DNA of 64,000 bases. Source: Streptomyces antimycoticus (lineage in GTDB: Bacteria; Actinomycetota; Actinomycetes; Streptomycetales; Streptomycetaceae). Numbering within the stretch: position 1 is the stretch's first letter; each line of letters starts with the position of its first letter. The notes beneath the pieces were generated by a model. That model saw only the letters and a program-made list of their open reading frames with translations. It searched no databases and had not been told where the DNA came from. The DNA is taken from NCBI RefSeq assembly GCF_005405925.1, contig NZ_BJHV01000001.1, positions 7,626,001 through 7,690,000 on the forward strand, written 5' to 3'. Of the stretch, positions 27,488 through 35,298 are shown one piece after another. Position numbers and translations under genes: made by a program.

Positions 27488-28819
27488 ATGCCTGAAAGCA
27501 GGCTCCGCCGCGCCCGTGCCCGGGTCGCGGCGGCCATCGGCGCCTCGGTGCTGCTCGGCACCGTGGCGGTCGCCGCCGGGCCGGTCGGCACCGCCCAGGC
27601 GGCCCCGCAGAGCCCGGCCGCGGCGGATTGCAGCACCCCGTACAAAATCGAGCAGAAGCTGGACGGCGGCACCACCTGGCGGATGTGCTGGCACTACGAG
27701 AGCAAGGCCGGGCTGGTGCTCGACAAGGTCTCGTACCAGCCCAAGGGCGAAAGCGCCCCGATCAAGGTGCTGACCTCGGCCAAGCTGGGCCAGATCCATG
27801 TGCCGTACGACGACGGCAGCAATGAGTACGACGACCTCACCGGGCAGGGCTTCGCCCAGGGGCTGCAGCAGCTCGACCCGGCCGAATGCCCCGGCGGCAC
27901 CATCAAGACCGTGCGGGTGCCCGACGCCTGGGACCCCGAGCATCCGAATGTGAAGGGCCTGTGCGCCACCACCCGGGCCCGCGGCCACGCCTACCGCATG
28001 GGCACGGGGGGCTTCGGAGCCGGCGAGGACAACAAGGTCTACCAGCTTCAGGGCAAGGACCTGCTGGTCTACACCGTCAACCAGGTCGGCTGGTACGAGT
28101 ACATCACCGAGTGGCGGTTCGCCGGTGACGGCACCATGACCATGCAGGTCGGCGCCACCGGCACGCTCTCCCCGATGGACTACGACGCGGGCGACGGCCG
28201 CGGCTGGCCCATCGGCAAGGGCGCCAAGGACTACGCCACCAGCCACGCCCACAACGTCTTCTGGCGGCTGAACTTCGGGCTCGACGGCTCGCCCAAGAGC
28301 AAGGTCGAGCAGTACGACTCCAAGACCACCGCGACCTCGGGGCAGATCCCGAAGACCAAGACCACCCGCACCAAGGTCACCAAGGAGCTGGCGGGTGACG
28401 CGGCGCCGGCGCGGTGGTGGCGCGTGGTCAGCTCGGCGGGCAAGAACAAGGACGGTCATCCGCGCAGCTACGAGATCGTCCCCGGCCACACCACCAAGTA
28501 CCAGGGCCGTAGTTTCACCAAACACGACGTCTACTTCACCGAGTACAACAAGTGTGAGCAGTTCGCCAGCAACAATCTGCGCAACTGCGGCGCCGGGGCG
28601 GGCAAGAGCGTCGACAAGTGGGTCAATGGCCAGACCCTCAAACACCCGATCGTATGGGTCAACATCGGGTTCCATCACATCGCCCGGGATGAGGACCAGG
28701 AGCCCATGCCGCTGCACTGGCAGGGCTTCCAGCTCTCCCCGCGCGACGTCACCGCTATGAATCCCCTCACGCCTCCTGCACTGTCCGGACACAACGGCCA
28801 TACAGAAGAGGAACGTTGA
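27488..28819 (+). CDS. secreted copper amine oxidase catalytic-domain protein
   Basis: A 443-aa Sec-exported protein (cleavage after AQA). It has the layout of the amine oxidase catalytic beta-sandwich: VPYDDGSNEYDD, copper ligands H253 and H255 in SHAHNVFWRLNF, and the third-ligand segment GFHHIARDEDQEPMPLHWQGFQL ending in NP. The topaquinone site, normally N-Y-D/E-Y, reads W202-Y203-E204-Y205, so the tyrosine is kept but the Asn is replaced by Trp. It lacks the N-terminal domains, which look to be on the gene 65 bp upstream. Whether it forms topaquinone is open. The ribosome site is ACAGGAG. Confidence 0.75.
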   Translation: MPESRLRRARARVAAAIGASVLLGTVAVAAGPVGTAQAAPQSPAAADCSTPYKIEQKLDGGTTWRMCWHYESKAGLVLDKVSYQPKGESAPIKVLTSAKLGQIHVPYDDGSNEYDDLTGQGFAQGLQQLDPAECPGGTIKTVRVPDAWDPEHPNVKGLCATTRARGHAYRMGTGGFGAGEDNKVYQLQGKDLLVYTVNQVGWYEYITEWRFAGDGTMTMQVGATGTLSPMDYDAGDGRGWPIGKGAKDYATSHAHNVFWRLNFGLDGSPKSKVEQYDSKTTATSGQIPKTKTTRTKVTKELAGDAAPARWWRVVSSAGKNKDGHPRSYEIVPGHTTKYQGRSFTKHDVYFTEYNKCEQFASNNLRNCGAGAGKSVDKWVNGQTLKHPIVWVNIGFHHIARDEDQEPMPLHWQGFQLSPRDVTAMNPLTPPALSGHNGHTEEER

Positions 28820-28908
28820 CCCGATAGGCAGGACCTGAGTGTCGCACCGCCCCCGCCAGCGCAGTAGTCTGCGGTGATCGTTGGTCGGGGGCGGAAGGCG
28901 GTGCACAG

Positions 28909-30155
28909 GTGAGCTCGGGCGGGCTGGAGCTGCCCCCGGTGACGGAGGTCCCGGGGGTGACGGCTCCACCGACGCACCTCCCGGCGCAGTGTCCCTGGTG
29001 CGGCCGATGGAGATCGGAGCGGAACTGGACTGGGGCGCCGACGCCTGGAGCGAGGTGCGCACACGCGCACGCCGGGCCGGGCGGGCCTATATCTGGCTCA
29101 ACCTCGTGGAACAGCGGCTGCGCGCGGTCGTCAACGCCGTACTGCGGCCCATCTACGAACCGGTCCACGGCGAGGACTGGGTCATCGCCGCCGCCGGCCC
29201 CGCCGGGCAGGAGTGGGTGCAGCGGGCGGTCGCGGTCCGTGAGGTGAGCCGGCGCAAGGGCTATCTGCTCGACCCCGCCGACGACAATGTCGTCAGCTTC
29301 CTGACCCTGCCGCAGCTGCGGGAGCTCCTCGTACAGCACTGGCCGTGCTTCGAGCCGTACCTCGACGACCGCCGCGAGGTGGAGCTGGCCCTGGACGAGC
29401 TGGAGGTCGCCCGCAATGTGGTCTCCCGCAACCGCGCCCTGTCCGTGACGGTCCTCGCCCAGGCCGAGCGCGCCTCCGCGAGGCTGCTGGAGATCCTCGG
29501 CAGCGGCACCGGCTCCCCCTCCGCCGACCGGCTGCCCATCGACGCCGTCGAGGATCTCGTCGGCGACCGCTACGCCGATGTCGTGGGCGTCCATCCCGAC
29601 CGGGTGCGGCTGCAGCGGCAGCTCCCCGCCGAGGACCTCTTCGGCAACGCCCGCCGGCTCGACGCCGTCGGCATCGGGCTCAACCTCCTGGTCCAGAACT
29701 ACTCGGGCCGCCGGCTGGTGCGGCTGGCGGAATCCGGCTGCCGGGCCCGGCTGCTCTTCCTCAACCCGGCGAGCAGCGCGGTACGGCGGCGGGAGCGCGA
29801 ACTGGGCCTGAAGAAGGGCGAGATGAGCCGCTCGGTGGAGATGAACATCCTCCATATGCGGCGGGTGCGCGCCCGGCTGCGGGACCCGGACGCGTTCGAG
29901 ATCCATGTCTTCGACGAGACCCCCCGCTTCACCGCCTACCTGGTCAACGGCGACGGCGTGGACGGCCTCGCGGTCGTCCAGCCCTATCTGCGCAAGGCCC
30001 GGGGCATGGAGGCCCCGGTCCTGGTGCTGCGCGGCGGCGGGCGGGGCAGCGATGTCGTCCGCGAGGGCGGGGCCCAAGAGGGCGAGGGCGGGCTCTTCGG
30101 CACCTACCGCGAGGAGTTCGAAAGCGTCTGGGCGGACTCCCGGCCGGTGTCCTGA
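28909..30155 (+). CDS. SAV2148-type HEPN domain protein with DUF5919-like C terminus
   Basis: Conserved Streptomyces protein of about 415 aa. The N-terminal half (MEIGAELDWGADAWSEVRTRARRAGRAYIWLNLVEQRLRAVV, then VVSRNRALSVTVLAQAERASARLLEIL) is a helical HEPN-like domain. The C-terminal half (NLLVQNYSGRRLVRLAESGCRARLLFLNPAS, ETPRFTAYLVNG) resembles the PLD-like DUF5919. The usual start is GTG 28909 (VSSGGLELPP), but the C-run at 28933-28937 lacks one base, so the frame only opens from GTG 28989 or ATG 29007. HEPN domains are often RNases; activity here is unproven. An array of 20-bp repeats begins at the stop codon. Confidence 0.8.
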
Positions 30156-30250
30156 CGGGACGGGCCGGTGTCCTGACGGGACGGGCCGTTGTCCTGACGG
30201 GAGGCCGTTGCTCTGACCCTACGGCCCGTTGTCCTGACCCGACCGCCCGT
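30142..30250. repeat. 20-bp tandem array at convergent gene ends
   Basis: About five units of GGCCGGTGTCCTGACGGGAC. The first three are nearly identical (30142, 30163, 30184); later ones are diverged. The TGA stop of the HEPN gene is inside unit one and is repeated in each unit. It separates the convergent HEPN and ABC genes. Confidence 0.9.
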
Positions 30251-30252
30251 TG

Positions 30253-31079
30253 TTACTGAACCGGCCGGTCGGTGCTCTGGTACGGCGGCCGTAGCGCCCG
30301 GGCGGCCCAGCGGCCGTCGGTGCGGCTGATGTGCACCGGGTGGTCGAAGCACTTGCTGATGGCGTCGGTGGTCAGGACCGCGTCGACCTCCCCCGCGCTC
30401 AGGCACTCGCCCTCCCGCAGCAGCATCGCGTGGGTAGTGCTGGCGGGCAGCTCCTCCAGGTGGTGGGTCACCAGGACGGTGGCAAGCTCGGGGTGTTCCC
30501 GGCGCAGGGTGTCCAGGCTCTCCAGCAACTGCTCACGGGCGGCCAGGTCCAGCCCGGTGGCCGGTTCGTCGAGCAGCAGCAGCCGGGGGAGGGGCATCAG
30601 CGCCCGCGCGATCAGCACCCGGCCGCGCTGGCCCTGCGACAGGGTCGGCCAGCGCGCGTCCAGCTTCCCGCCCATGCCGAGGGTGGTCAGCAGCCGGTCG
30701 GCCCGCTCCCGCTGCTCGGGGGTGGAGTGGCGGCGGGGGACCGGCTCCACGGTGTTGGTCAGCCCGGTGAGCACCACATCCCGCACCCGCAGCGGGGAGC
30801 GCAGCGGATGCCGGGGATCGACATGGCCCACGAACGACCGCAGCTCCCGCAGATCCACCCGCCCCAGCGTGCGGCCCAGGACCTCTACCGTGCCGTGCGT
30901 CGGGTGCACCAGCGCGCCCGCGAGGCTGAGCAGAGTGGACTTGCCGGCGCCGTTGGAGCCGAGCAGCGCCCAGTGCTCCCCTGGTGGACGGTGAGCGAGA
31001 TCGAGCGCAGCAGCGGGGTGCCGTCGCGCACCACATCCACATCGCGCAACCTGAGTACGGGGACGGCCGGGGCGGTCAC
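30253..31079 (-). pseudogene. ABC transporter ATPase, single-base frameshift
   Basis: Complete ABC ATPase of about 275 aa if one base is restored. The start (GTG 31079, VTAPAVPVLRLRDVDVVRDGT, SISLTVHQG) is in one frame and the rest (EHWALLGSNGAGKSTLLSL, LRVRDVVLTGL, signature LSQGQRGRVLIARAL, Walker B LLLLDEPATGLDL, H-loop VLVTHHLEELP) in the next. An extra G in the minus-strand run at 30978-30981 gives HQGEHWALLG. The start overlaps the GntR stop (GTGA), so the pair is an operon. No permease is adjacent. The sequence is closest to single ATPases of the ModF/YbbL sort, substrate unknown. Confidence 0.85.
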
Positions 31080-31783
31080 GGGGCCGCCACCTCCTTTTCG
31101 CTGTCGAAGAGTTCCATGACGGCCTCGAGGTGGGAGACCGTGGCCGCGATCGCGGCGTCGGCGTCCCCGCGTGCCAGCCCGTCCAGCAGCTCGGCGTGGG
31201 CGCACGACACATCGGGCAGTGCCGTCTCGTAGCTGACCATCTCCACCAGCGCGGCGCGCAGCACCGGCAGGACGGAGGTGAACAGGCCGAGCAGCACGGC
31301 GTTCCCGGACAGCTCCACCACGGCCCGGTGGAAGGCCAGATCGGCGTCCACGAAGGCGGCCGGAGCCCCTCCGGTCCGCTCCTCGCGTAGCGCGAGATGG
31401 TCCCGCAGCCGCCCGATGTCCTCCGGTCGCAGGCGCCCGGCGGCCAGCCGGGCGGCCTCTACTTCGAGGGCGCGGCGCACCTCGTACACCTCCCGCAGCC
31501 GGGCCCGGCGCAGCAGCCGCCGCATATCGCCCTCCCCGGCGGGGGCCGGGGGCTTGGCGGCGTAGGTGCCCGAGCCATGGCGCACCTCCACCAGCCCGTC
31601 ATGGGCCAGCAGCCGCACGGCCTCCCGCACCGAGGAGCGGCCCACGCCCAGTTCGGCGGCGAGCGCCACCTCATTGGGCAGCCGCTCGCCGGGCCGCCAC
31701 CGGCCCTCCGCGAGCATCGCGCGCAGGGCGCTCTCGACCCGCGGCACCACGGGCCCGTGCCGCAACCGTGCCGTCTCCGCCAC
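31076..31783 (-). CDS. FadR-subfamily GntR transcriptional regulator
   Basis: A 235-aa repressor-type protein. The winged helix is at residues 15-80 (LRAMLAEGRWRPGERLPNEVALAAELGVGRSSVREAVRLLAHDGLVEVRHGSGTY). The C-terminal helical FCD domain is at about 95-225 with the metal/ligand positions D...H...H (FVDADLAFHRAVVELSGN, SCAHAELLDGLARGD, TVSHLEAVMELF). It is translationally coupled to the ABC ATPase. A perfect 20-bp palindrome 54 bp upstream of its start is probably its own operator. An IS110 element lies just beyond that site. Confidence 0.92.
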   Translation of the reverse strand: MAETARLRHGPVVPRVESALRAMLAEGRWRPGERLPNEVALAAELGVGRSSVREAVRLLAHDGLVEVRHGSGTYAAKPPAPAGEGDMRRLLRRARLREVYEVRRALEVEAARLAAGRLRPEDIGRLRDHLALREERTGGAPAAFVDADLAFHRAVVELSGNAVLLGLFTSVLPVLRAALVEMVSYETALPDVSCAHAELLDGLARGDADAAIAATVSHLEAVMELFDSEKEVAAP

Positions 31784-31836
31784 CGCGCCGCGCCTTCCTG
31801 AACGATCTTCCGAGGACGGCGGGACTCTAACACGGA

Positions 31837-31856
31837 GTCCTCAGACGTCTGAGGAC
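31837..31856. promoter_or_regulatory. 20-bp perfect palindrome, probable GntR operator
   Basis: GTCCTCAGACGTCTGAGGAC is fully self-complementary. It lies upstream of the FadR-type regulator, where autoregulation is usual for the family. It remains intact although a mobile element is inserted about 70 bp away. Confidence 0.75.
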
Positions 31857-31923
31857 TTTCCGTGGTCACCGGATTGTGGCCGGCCGGGCCGGAAGCCCTG
31901 GAGGTCCTTCACCGGTCGTTGAT

Positions 31924-33243
31924 GCTCCTATTGCTGGTCAAGCAGTTTGGAGCCAGTCGCGGTAGGCGTGGGCGAGGTCGTCGAGACGGCGAGTTCCGCG
32001 TTCGACGTCGGAGATCCTGTTCGGCCAGACTCCGAGGTGTCGTGCGGCGGCGGTGAGGGTGATGTTCTTGGACTGCCGCAGGGGGCGCAGATCGGCGATC
32101 TCGGGAACGTTGACCGTGGTGGTCAGGCAGCGGAAGACCTCGCGGGCGATGGCTCGTTTCAGCAGCCGGATGATCTCTTTCTTCGTGCGTCCGGCGGCGG
32201 TCTGGCGTGCGGCGTACTCGCGGGTGCGGGAATCGCTGCCCATGCGGACCAGGGCGATGCGGTAGAGGGCGGCGTTGGCGGCTCGATCGCCGCCCCGGGA
32301 GAGGCGGTGGCGGTTGGTTCTGCCGCTGGAGGCGGGGACTGGGGCGGCTCCGCAGAGGGCGGCGAAGGAGGCTTCGGTCCGCATGCGTTCGGGGTTGCCG
32401 CCTGCCGTGATCAGCAGTTGTGCGGCAGTGTCGGGGCCAACTCCGTGAGCGGCTCGCAGGCCGGGGTTGCCGGCGGTGACCGCGGTGTCCAGGGCCTTGG
32501 TCAGGGCTTCATGTTCAGCGGTCAGCTCCTTGACGCGCCGGGCAAGGGTTCTCAGTGCGGTCAGGACCGCGGTGTGGACCGCGTCTCCGGCCGGCCGCTG
32601 CCGGGCAAGGGCATCAGCACGGTCCGTTGATTTCAGCGGGCCGTACTTGGCGCGGATGGCCTCGGGGGCACAGACGAGGATGCTGCCGATCTGGTTGAGT
32701 GCGGCGGTCCGGGCTTTCACGGCGGAACGGGCGGCGTTGTGCAGGGCACGTATGCCGGTGACGGTGTCGTCCTTCGGCGCGCTGGAGGCCCGTCCGGACA
32801 GGGCGGCGCGGGCTGCGGCGTAGGCGTCGATGGGGTCGGACTTGCCGATCCGGCGGCGTTCGGCCTTGTCTGGGCGGTTGACCTCGATGACCCGGTGCCC
32901 GCGCGAGCGGGCGGCACGAGTGAAGCCGGCTCCGTAGGAGGATGTGCCCTCCACACCGATCGCCGTCACCTGGCCGTGGGCGTCGATGAAGGCCAGGGCC
33001 GCGGCGTATCCGGCGGGTGTGGTGGCGAACTCGGCGTCGGCTAGGTGGCCGCCGTTGTCGCTGATGACTGCGACATGGAGGGTGTCGGTGTGGGAGTCGA
33101 CGCCTCCGAACACCTTCTGGCCAGTGCCAGCGGTGTCTTCCGGGGCCTGTGCTGCCATGCTGGTGAACGCCTTCCTAGCTGGAGGTGGCGTCGGCCGGGT
33201 GGCTCAGACAGGACATTGAAGGGGCTTCTGACCAAGCTCCTAT
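31924..33243 (-). mobile_element. IS110-family element, ends approximate
   Basis: Transposase gene with short flanks. IS110 elements lack long inverted repeats, so ends cannot be fixed by eye. The octamer GCTCCTAT occurs at 31924-31931, just past the transposase stop, and at 33236-33243, 78 bp before its start, in the same orientation. These may be the junction repeats, or the second may be an internal guide copy, in which case the element reaches about 33370. It lies between the gntR promoter and the exonuclease gene. Confidence 0.65.
31938..33158 (-). CDS. IS110-family DEDD transposase with C-terminal HTH
   Basis: A 406-aa recombinase. The RuvC-like DEDD set is D21 (FGGVDSHTDTLHVAV), E70 (AIGVEGTSSYG), D108 and D111 (KSDPIDAYAAARA). 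The Tnp_IS116-type C-terminal domain has GLRAAHGVGPDTAAQLL, FAALCGAAPVPASSGRTNRH (catalytic Ser region) and RGGDRAANAALYRIA. The last 50 residues (LRQSKNITLTAAARHLGVWP, then NRISDVERG) read as an XRE-type helix-turn-helix, an extra domain on the normal IS110 plan. It is full length with no internal stop, so possibly active. Confidence 0.95.
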   Translation of the reverse strand: MAAQAPEDTAGTGQKVFGGVDSHTDTLHVAVISDNGGHLADAEFATTPAGYAAALAFIDAHGQVTAIGVEGTSSYGAGFTRAARSRGHRVIEVNRPDKAERRRIGKSDPIDAYAAARAALSGRASSAPKDDTVTGIRALHNAARSAVKARTAALNQIGSILVCAPEAIRAKYGPLKSTDRADALARQRPAGDAVHTAVLTALRTLARRVKELTAEHEALTKALDTAVTAGNPGLRAAHGVGPDTAAQLLITAGGNPERMRTEASFAALCGAAPVPASSGRTNRHRLSRGGDRAANAALYRIALVRMGSDSRTREYAARQTAAGRTKKEIIRLLKRAIAREVFRCLTTTVNVPEIADLRPLRQSKNITLTAAARHLGVWPNRISDVERGTRRLDDLAHAYRDWLQTA

Positions 33244-33437
33244 CAGGTCATGGTCCGCCCGGCCGGAGCCATGAGAACCAGTTCCGGCGATCGGGCAGAA
33301 CAACGCGAAGACAGCCCAGCAGGGCGTCAGTCAGTGGCAGAGCCACGACCGCCAGAACCGCTTACGAGTATCAGTGTCAGTGGTGCATGGGAAGGTGGTG
33401 CACACCTGGGGGAAGTACGACAAAGGGAGGGGCGGTC
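33159..33437. other. non-coding region 5' of the IS110 transposase; possible bridge RNA locus
   Basis: 279 bp with no supportable gene. The IS110 left-end non-coding region encodes a bridge RNA in elements studied so far, which would be transcribed from here on the minus strand. The stretch 33250-33365 is less GC-rich than the surroundings and could still be IS-derived. From about 33375 (GTGCATGGGAAGGTGGTGCAC) it is host DNA carrying the exonuclease promoter. No guide loops were resolved by eye. Confidence 0.45.
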
Positions 33438-34160
33438 ATGGGCTGGCATCGGGGGCTGCTGATCGGATTCGATCTGGAGACGACGGGCACCGATCCGCGG
33501 ACGTCACGGATCGTGACGGCGGCCGTGGTCGAGGTGAGGGACGGGGAGCCGATAGGGCGGCGCGAGTGGCTGGCCGATCCTCAAGTGCCCATCCCCGACG
33601 GCGCCGTGGCGGTGCACGGGATCACCAATGAGCGGGCGGCGGCGGAGGGCCGGTCCGCGCGTGAGGTGGTCGAGGAGGTCGCCGAGGTGCTGGTGGCCCA
33701 CTGGCGCGCCGGCGCCCCGGTGGTGGCGTACAACGCGGCATTCGATCTCAGCCTGCTCGCCGCCGAGTTGGGGCGGCACGGGCTGCGCCCGCTGAGCGAG
33801 CGGCTGGAAGGCGCGGAGACCGGGCCCGTGGTGGATCCGTACACGATAGACCGCGCCGTCGACCGCTATCGCAAGGGCAAGCGCACGCTGGAGGCCGTCT
33901 GCGGGGAGTACGGGGTGGTGCACGACCGCGCCCATGACGCCGGTGCGGACGCGCTGGCGGCGGTGCGGGTCGCCTGCGCGCTCGCCGAGCGCCACCGTGA
34001 GGTCGCCGGGCTCGAGCTGTGGGACCTCCACCGCAAGCAGGTGGGGTGGTATGCGGGCTGGGCGGCCGACTTCCAGTCGTGGCTGCGCCGCAAGGGCACC
34101 CCGGACGCGGTCGTGGACGCAGGCTGGCCCCTGCGGGAGGCCGGCGCGGTGATGGGGTAG
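33438..34160 (+). CDS. DnaQ-like 3'-5' exonuclease
   Basis: A 240-aa DEDDh exonuclease like the DNA polymerase III epsilon proofreading fold. ExoI is IGFDLETTGTDPRTSRIV (D and E). ExoII is PVVAYNAAFDLSLLAAEL. ExoIII is VVHDRAHDAGADALAAVRVACAL (H and D). The last 60 residues (LWDLHRKQVGWYAGWAADFQSWLRRKG) are typical of the stand-alone actinobacterial form. ATG 33438 has GGGAGGGG as ribosome site. It acts on DNA or RNA 3' ends; the exact substrate is unknown. Confidence 0.93.
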   Translation: MGWHRGLLIGFDLETTGTDPRTSRIVTAAVVEVRDGEPIGRREWLADPQVPIPDGAVAVHGITNERAAAEGRSAREVVEEVAEVLVAHWRAGAPVVAYNAAFDLSLLAAELGRHGLRPLSERLEGAETGPVVDPYTIDRAVDRYRKGKRTLEAVCGEYGVVHDRAHDAGADALAAVRVACALAERHREVAGLELWDLHRKQVGWYAGWAADFQSWLRRKGTPDAVVDAGWPLREAGAVMG

Positions 34161-34283
34161 TGGCCCGCCCGGCGGAGAGCGGAGAGCGGAAGCCGTCGCA
34201 CCGATGAGTTTCCGGCCTCCGGCCGGTCCGTATGGGTGAGGGGCACTGAGAGGGACCACGGACTCGATGAGGAGAGACCGACC

Positions 34284-34885
34284 GTGACCGACGACCAGAC
34301 CACCATGATCGACTTCGCACCCACCGTCCACCGGGTGACGGCGCTGCTCAGCGGCGTCTCGGACGGGCAGCTCAGCGCGCCCACACCGTGTGGCACCTAC
34401 TCCGTGGGGGATCTGCTCGACCACTTCATGAGGCTCGCCATCGGCATGCGCCACGCCGCCGAGAAGACCACGGCCACTGCGGGCCCGGACGACCCCGCCC
34501 CCGGGAGGGGTCGGCGGACCGGCTTGACCCCGAGTGGCGGCAGGAGCTGCCGCGCCGGCTCGACGCGCTGACCGCGGCCTGGCGCGAGCCGTCCGCCTGG
34601 CAGGGCACCACGGTGGCCGGGGGCGTCACCATGCCCGCCCAGATGATGGGCGTCGTGGCGCTGGACGAGCTGCTGATCCACGGCTGGGACCTCGCCCGCG
34701 CCACCGGCCAGCCCTACGACTGCGATGCCCGCAGCGCCGAGGCCATCATCGGATGGCTGTCGGCGTTCCCGGACGAGCAGCGCCCGGACGGCGCGTTCGG
34801 CCCCATGGTCTCGGTTCCGGACGACGCCCCGCCGCTGGACCGCGCGGTCGCCCTCAGCGGCCGCGACCCGAAGTGGCAGGCCTGA
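34284..34885 (+). pseudogene. TIGR03086-family DinB-like metal-binding protein, frameshifted
   Basis: Member of the mycothiol-dependent maleylpyruvate isomerase N-domain/DinB superfamily, about 200 aa. The first part (MIDFAPTVHRVTALLSGVSD, LSAPTPCGTYSVGDLLDHFM) is in one frame. The rest (RLDALTAAWREPSAWQGTTVAGGVTMPAQMMGVVALDELLIHGWDLARATGQPYD) is in the next. One extra G in GGG at 34503-34505 gives DDPAPGEGSADRLDPEW and joins them. The three metal-ligand histidines typical of the fold are partly visible (DHFM and IHGWD). GTG 34284 was chosen; ATG 34305 is an alternative. Confidence 0.85.
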
Positions 34886-34987
34886 CAGGGGAGAGCGACA
34901 CGGCGAGTCGGACGGGCCGCGGCCCGGTTGGCGGCCCCGGGCCCAACCCGTTCGTCCCGGGCCTGGGGGCCGGTGGGTCGTGCCGCC

Positions 34988-35205
34988 TGCGGCGGGCTGC
35001 TCCCCTCCCCGCCCCTTCCGGAAACTGGGGCTGCGCCCCAGACCCCGCACCGGGCTCTGCCCCGCGCCCTGGGCTGGTGCCGCGCCCCAGACCCCGAAAC
35101 CGGGGCTCTGCCCCAGCTCCGGGGTCCAGGGGTGGAGCCCCTGGTAACGGGAGGGGGCGGGGAGGGGGAAGCATCGATATGCGGCTCCGCCGCGTGGTCC
35201 GCCGG
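34988..35205. repeat. dispersed intergenic repeat, copy 2
   Basis: Fills most of the 413-bp gap 34886-35298, which holds no gene. Block order matches 10911-11053: GGGCTGCTCCCC, CCCCGCCCCTTCC, GGGGCTCTGCCCC, a TCCAGGGGTGGAGCCCCTGG palindrome, GGGGCGGGGAGGGGG, then the identical AAGCATCGATATGCGGCTCC. A segment with GACCCCG and CTCTGCCCC is duplicated inside this copy, making it about 75 bp longer. Confidence 0.85.
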
Positions 35206-35298
35206 ACACTCGTAGGCGCGGGCCGCGCGGCGGGGCAGTCGGCGTGGTGCGTGCCGCGTGGTGCGGCGCAGGGTGGCCCCTGAACCGGAGCCGTTCGT

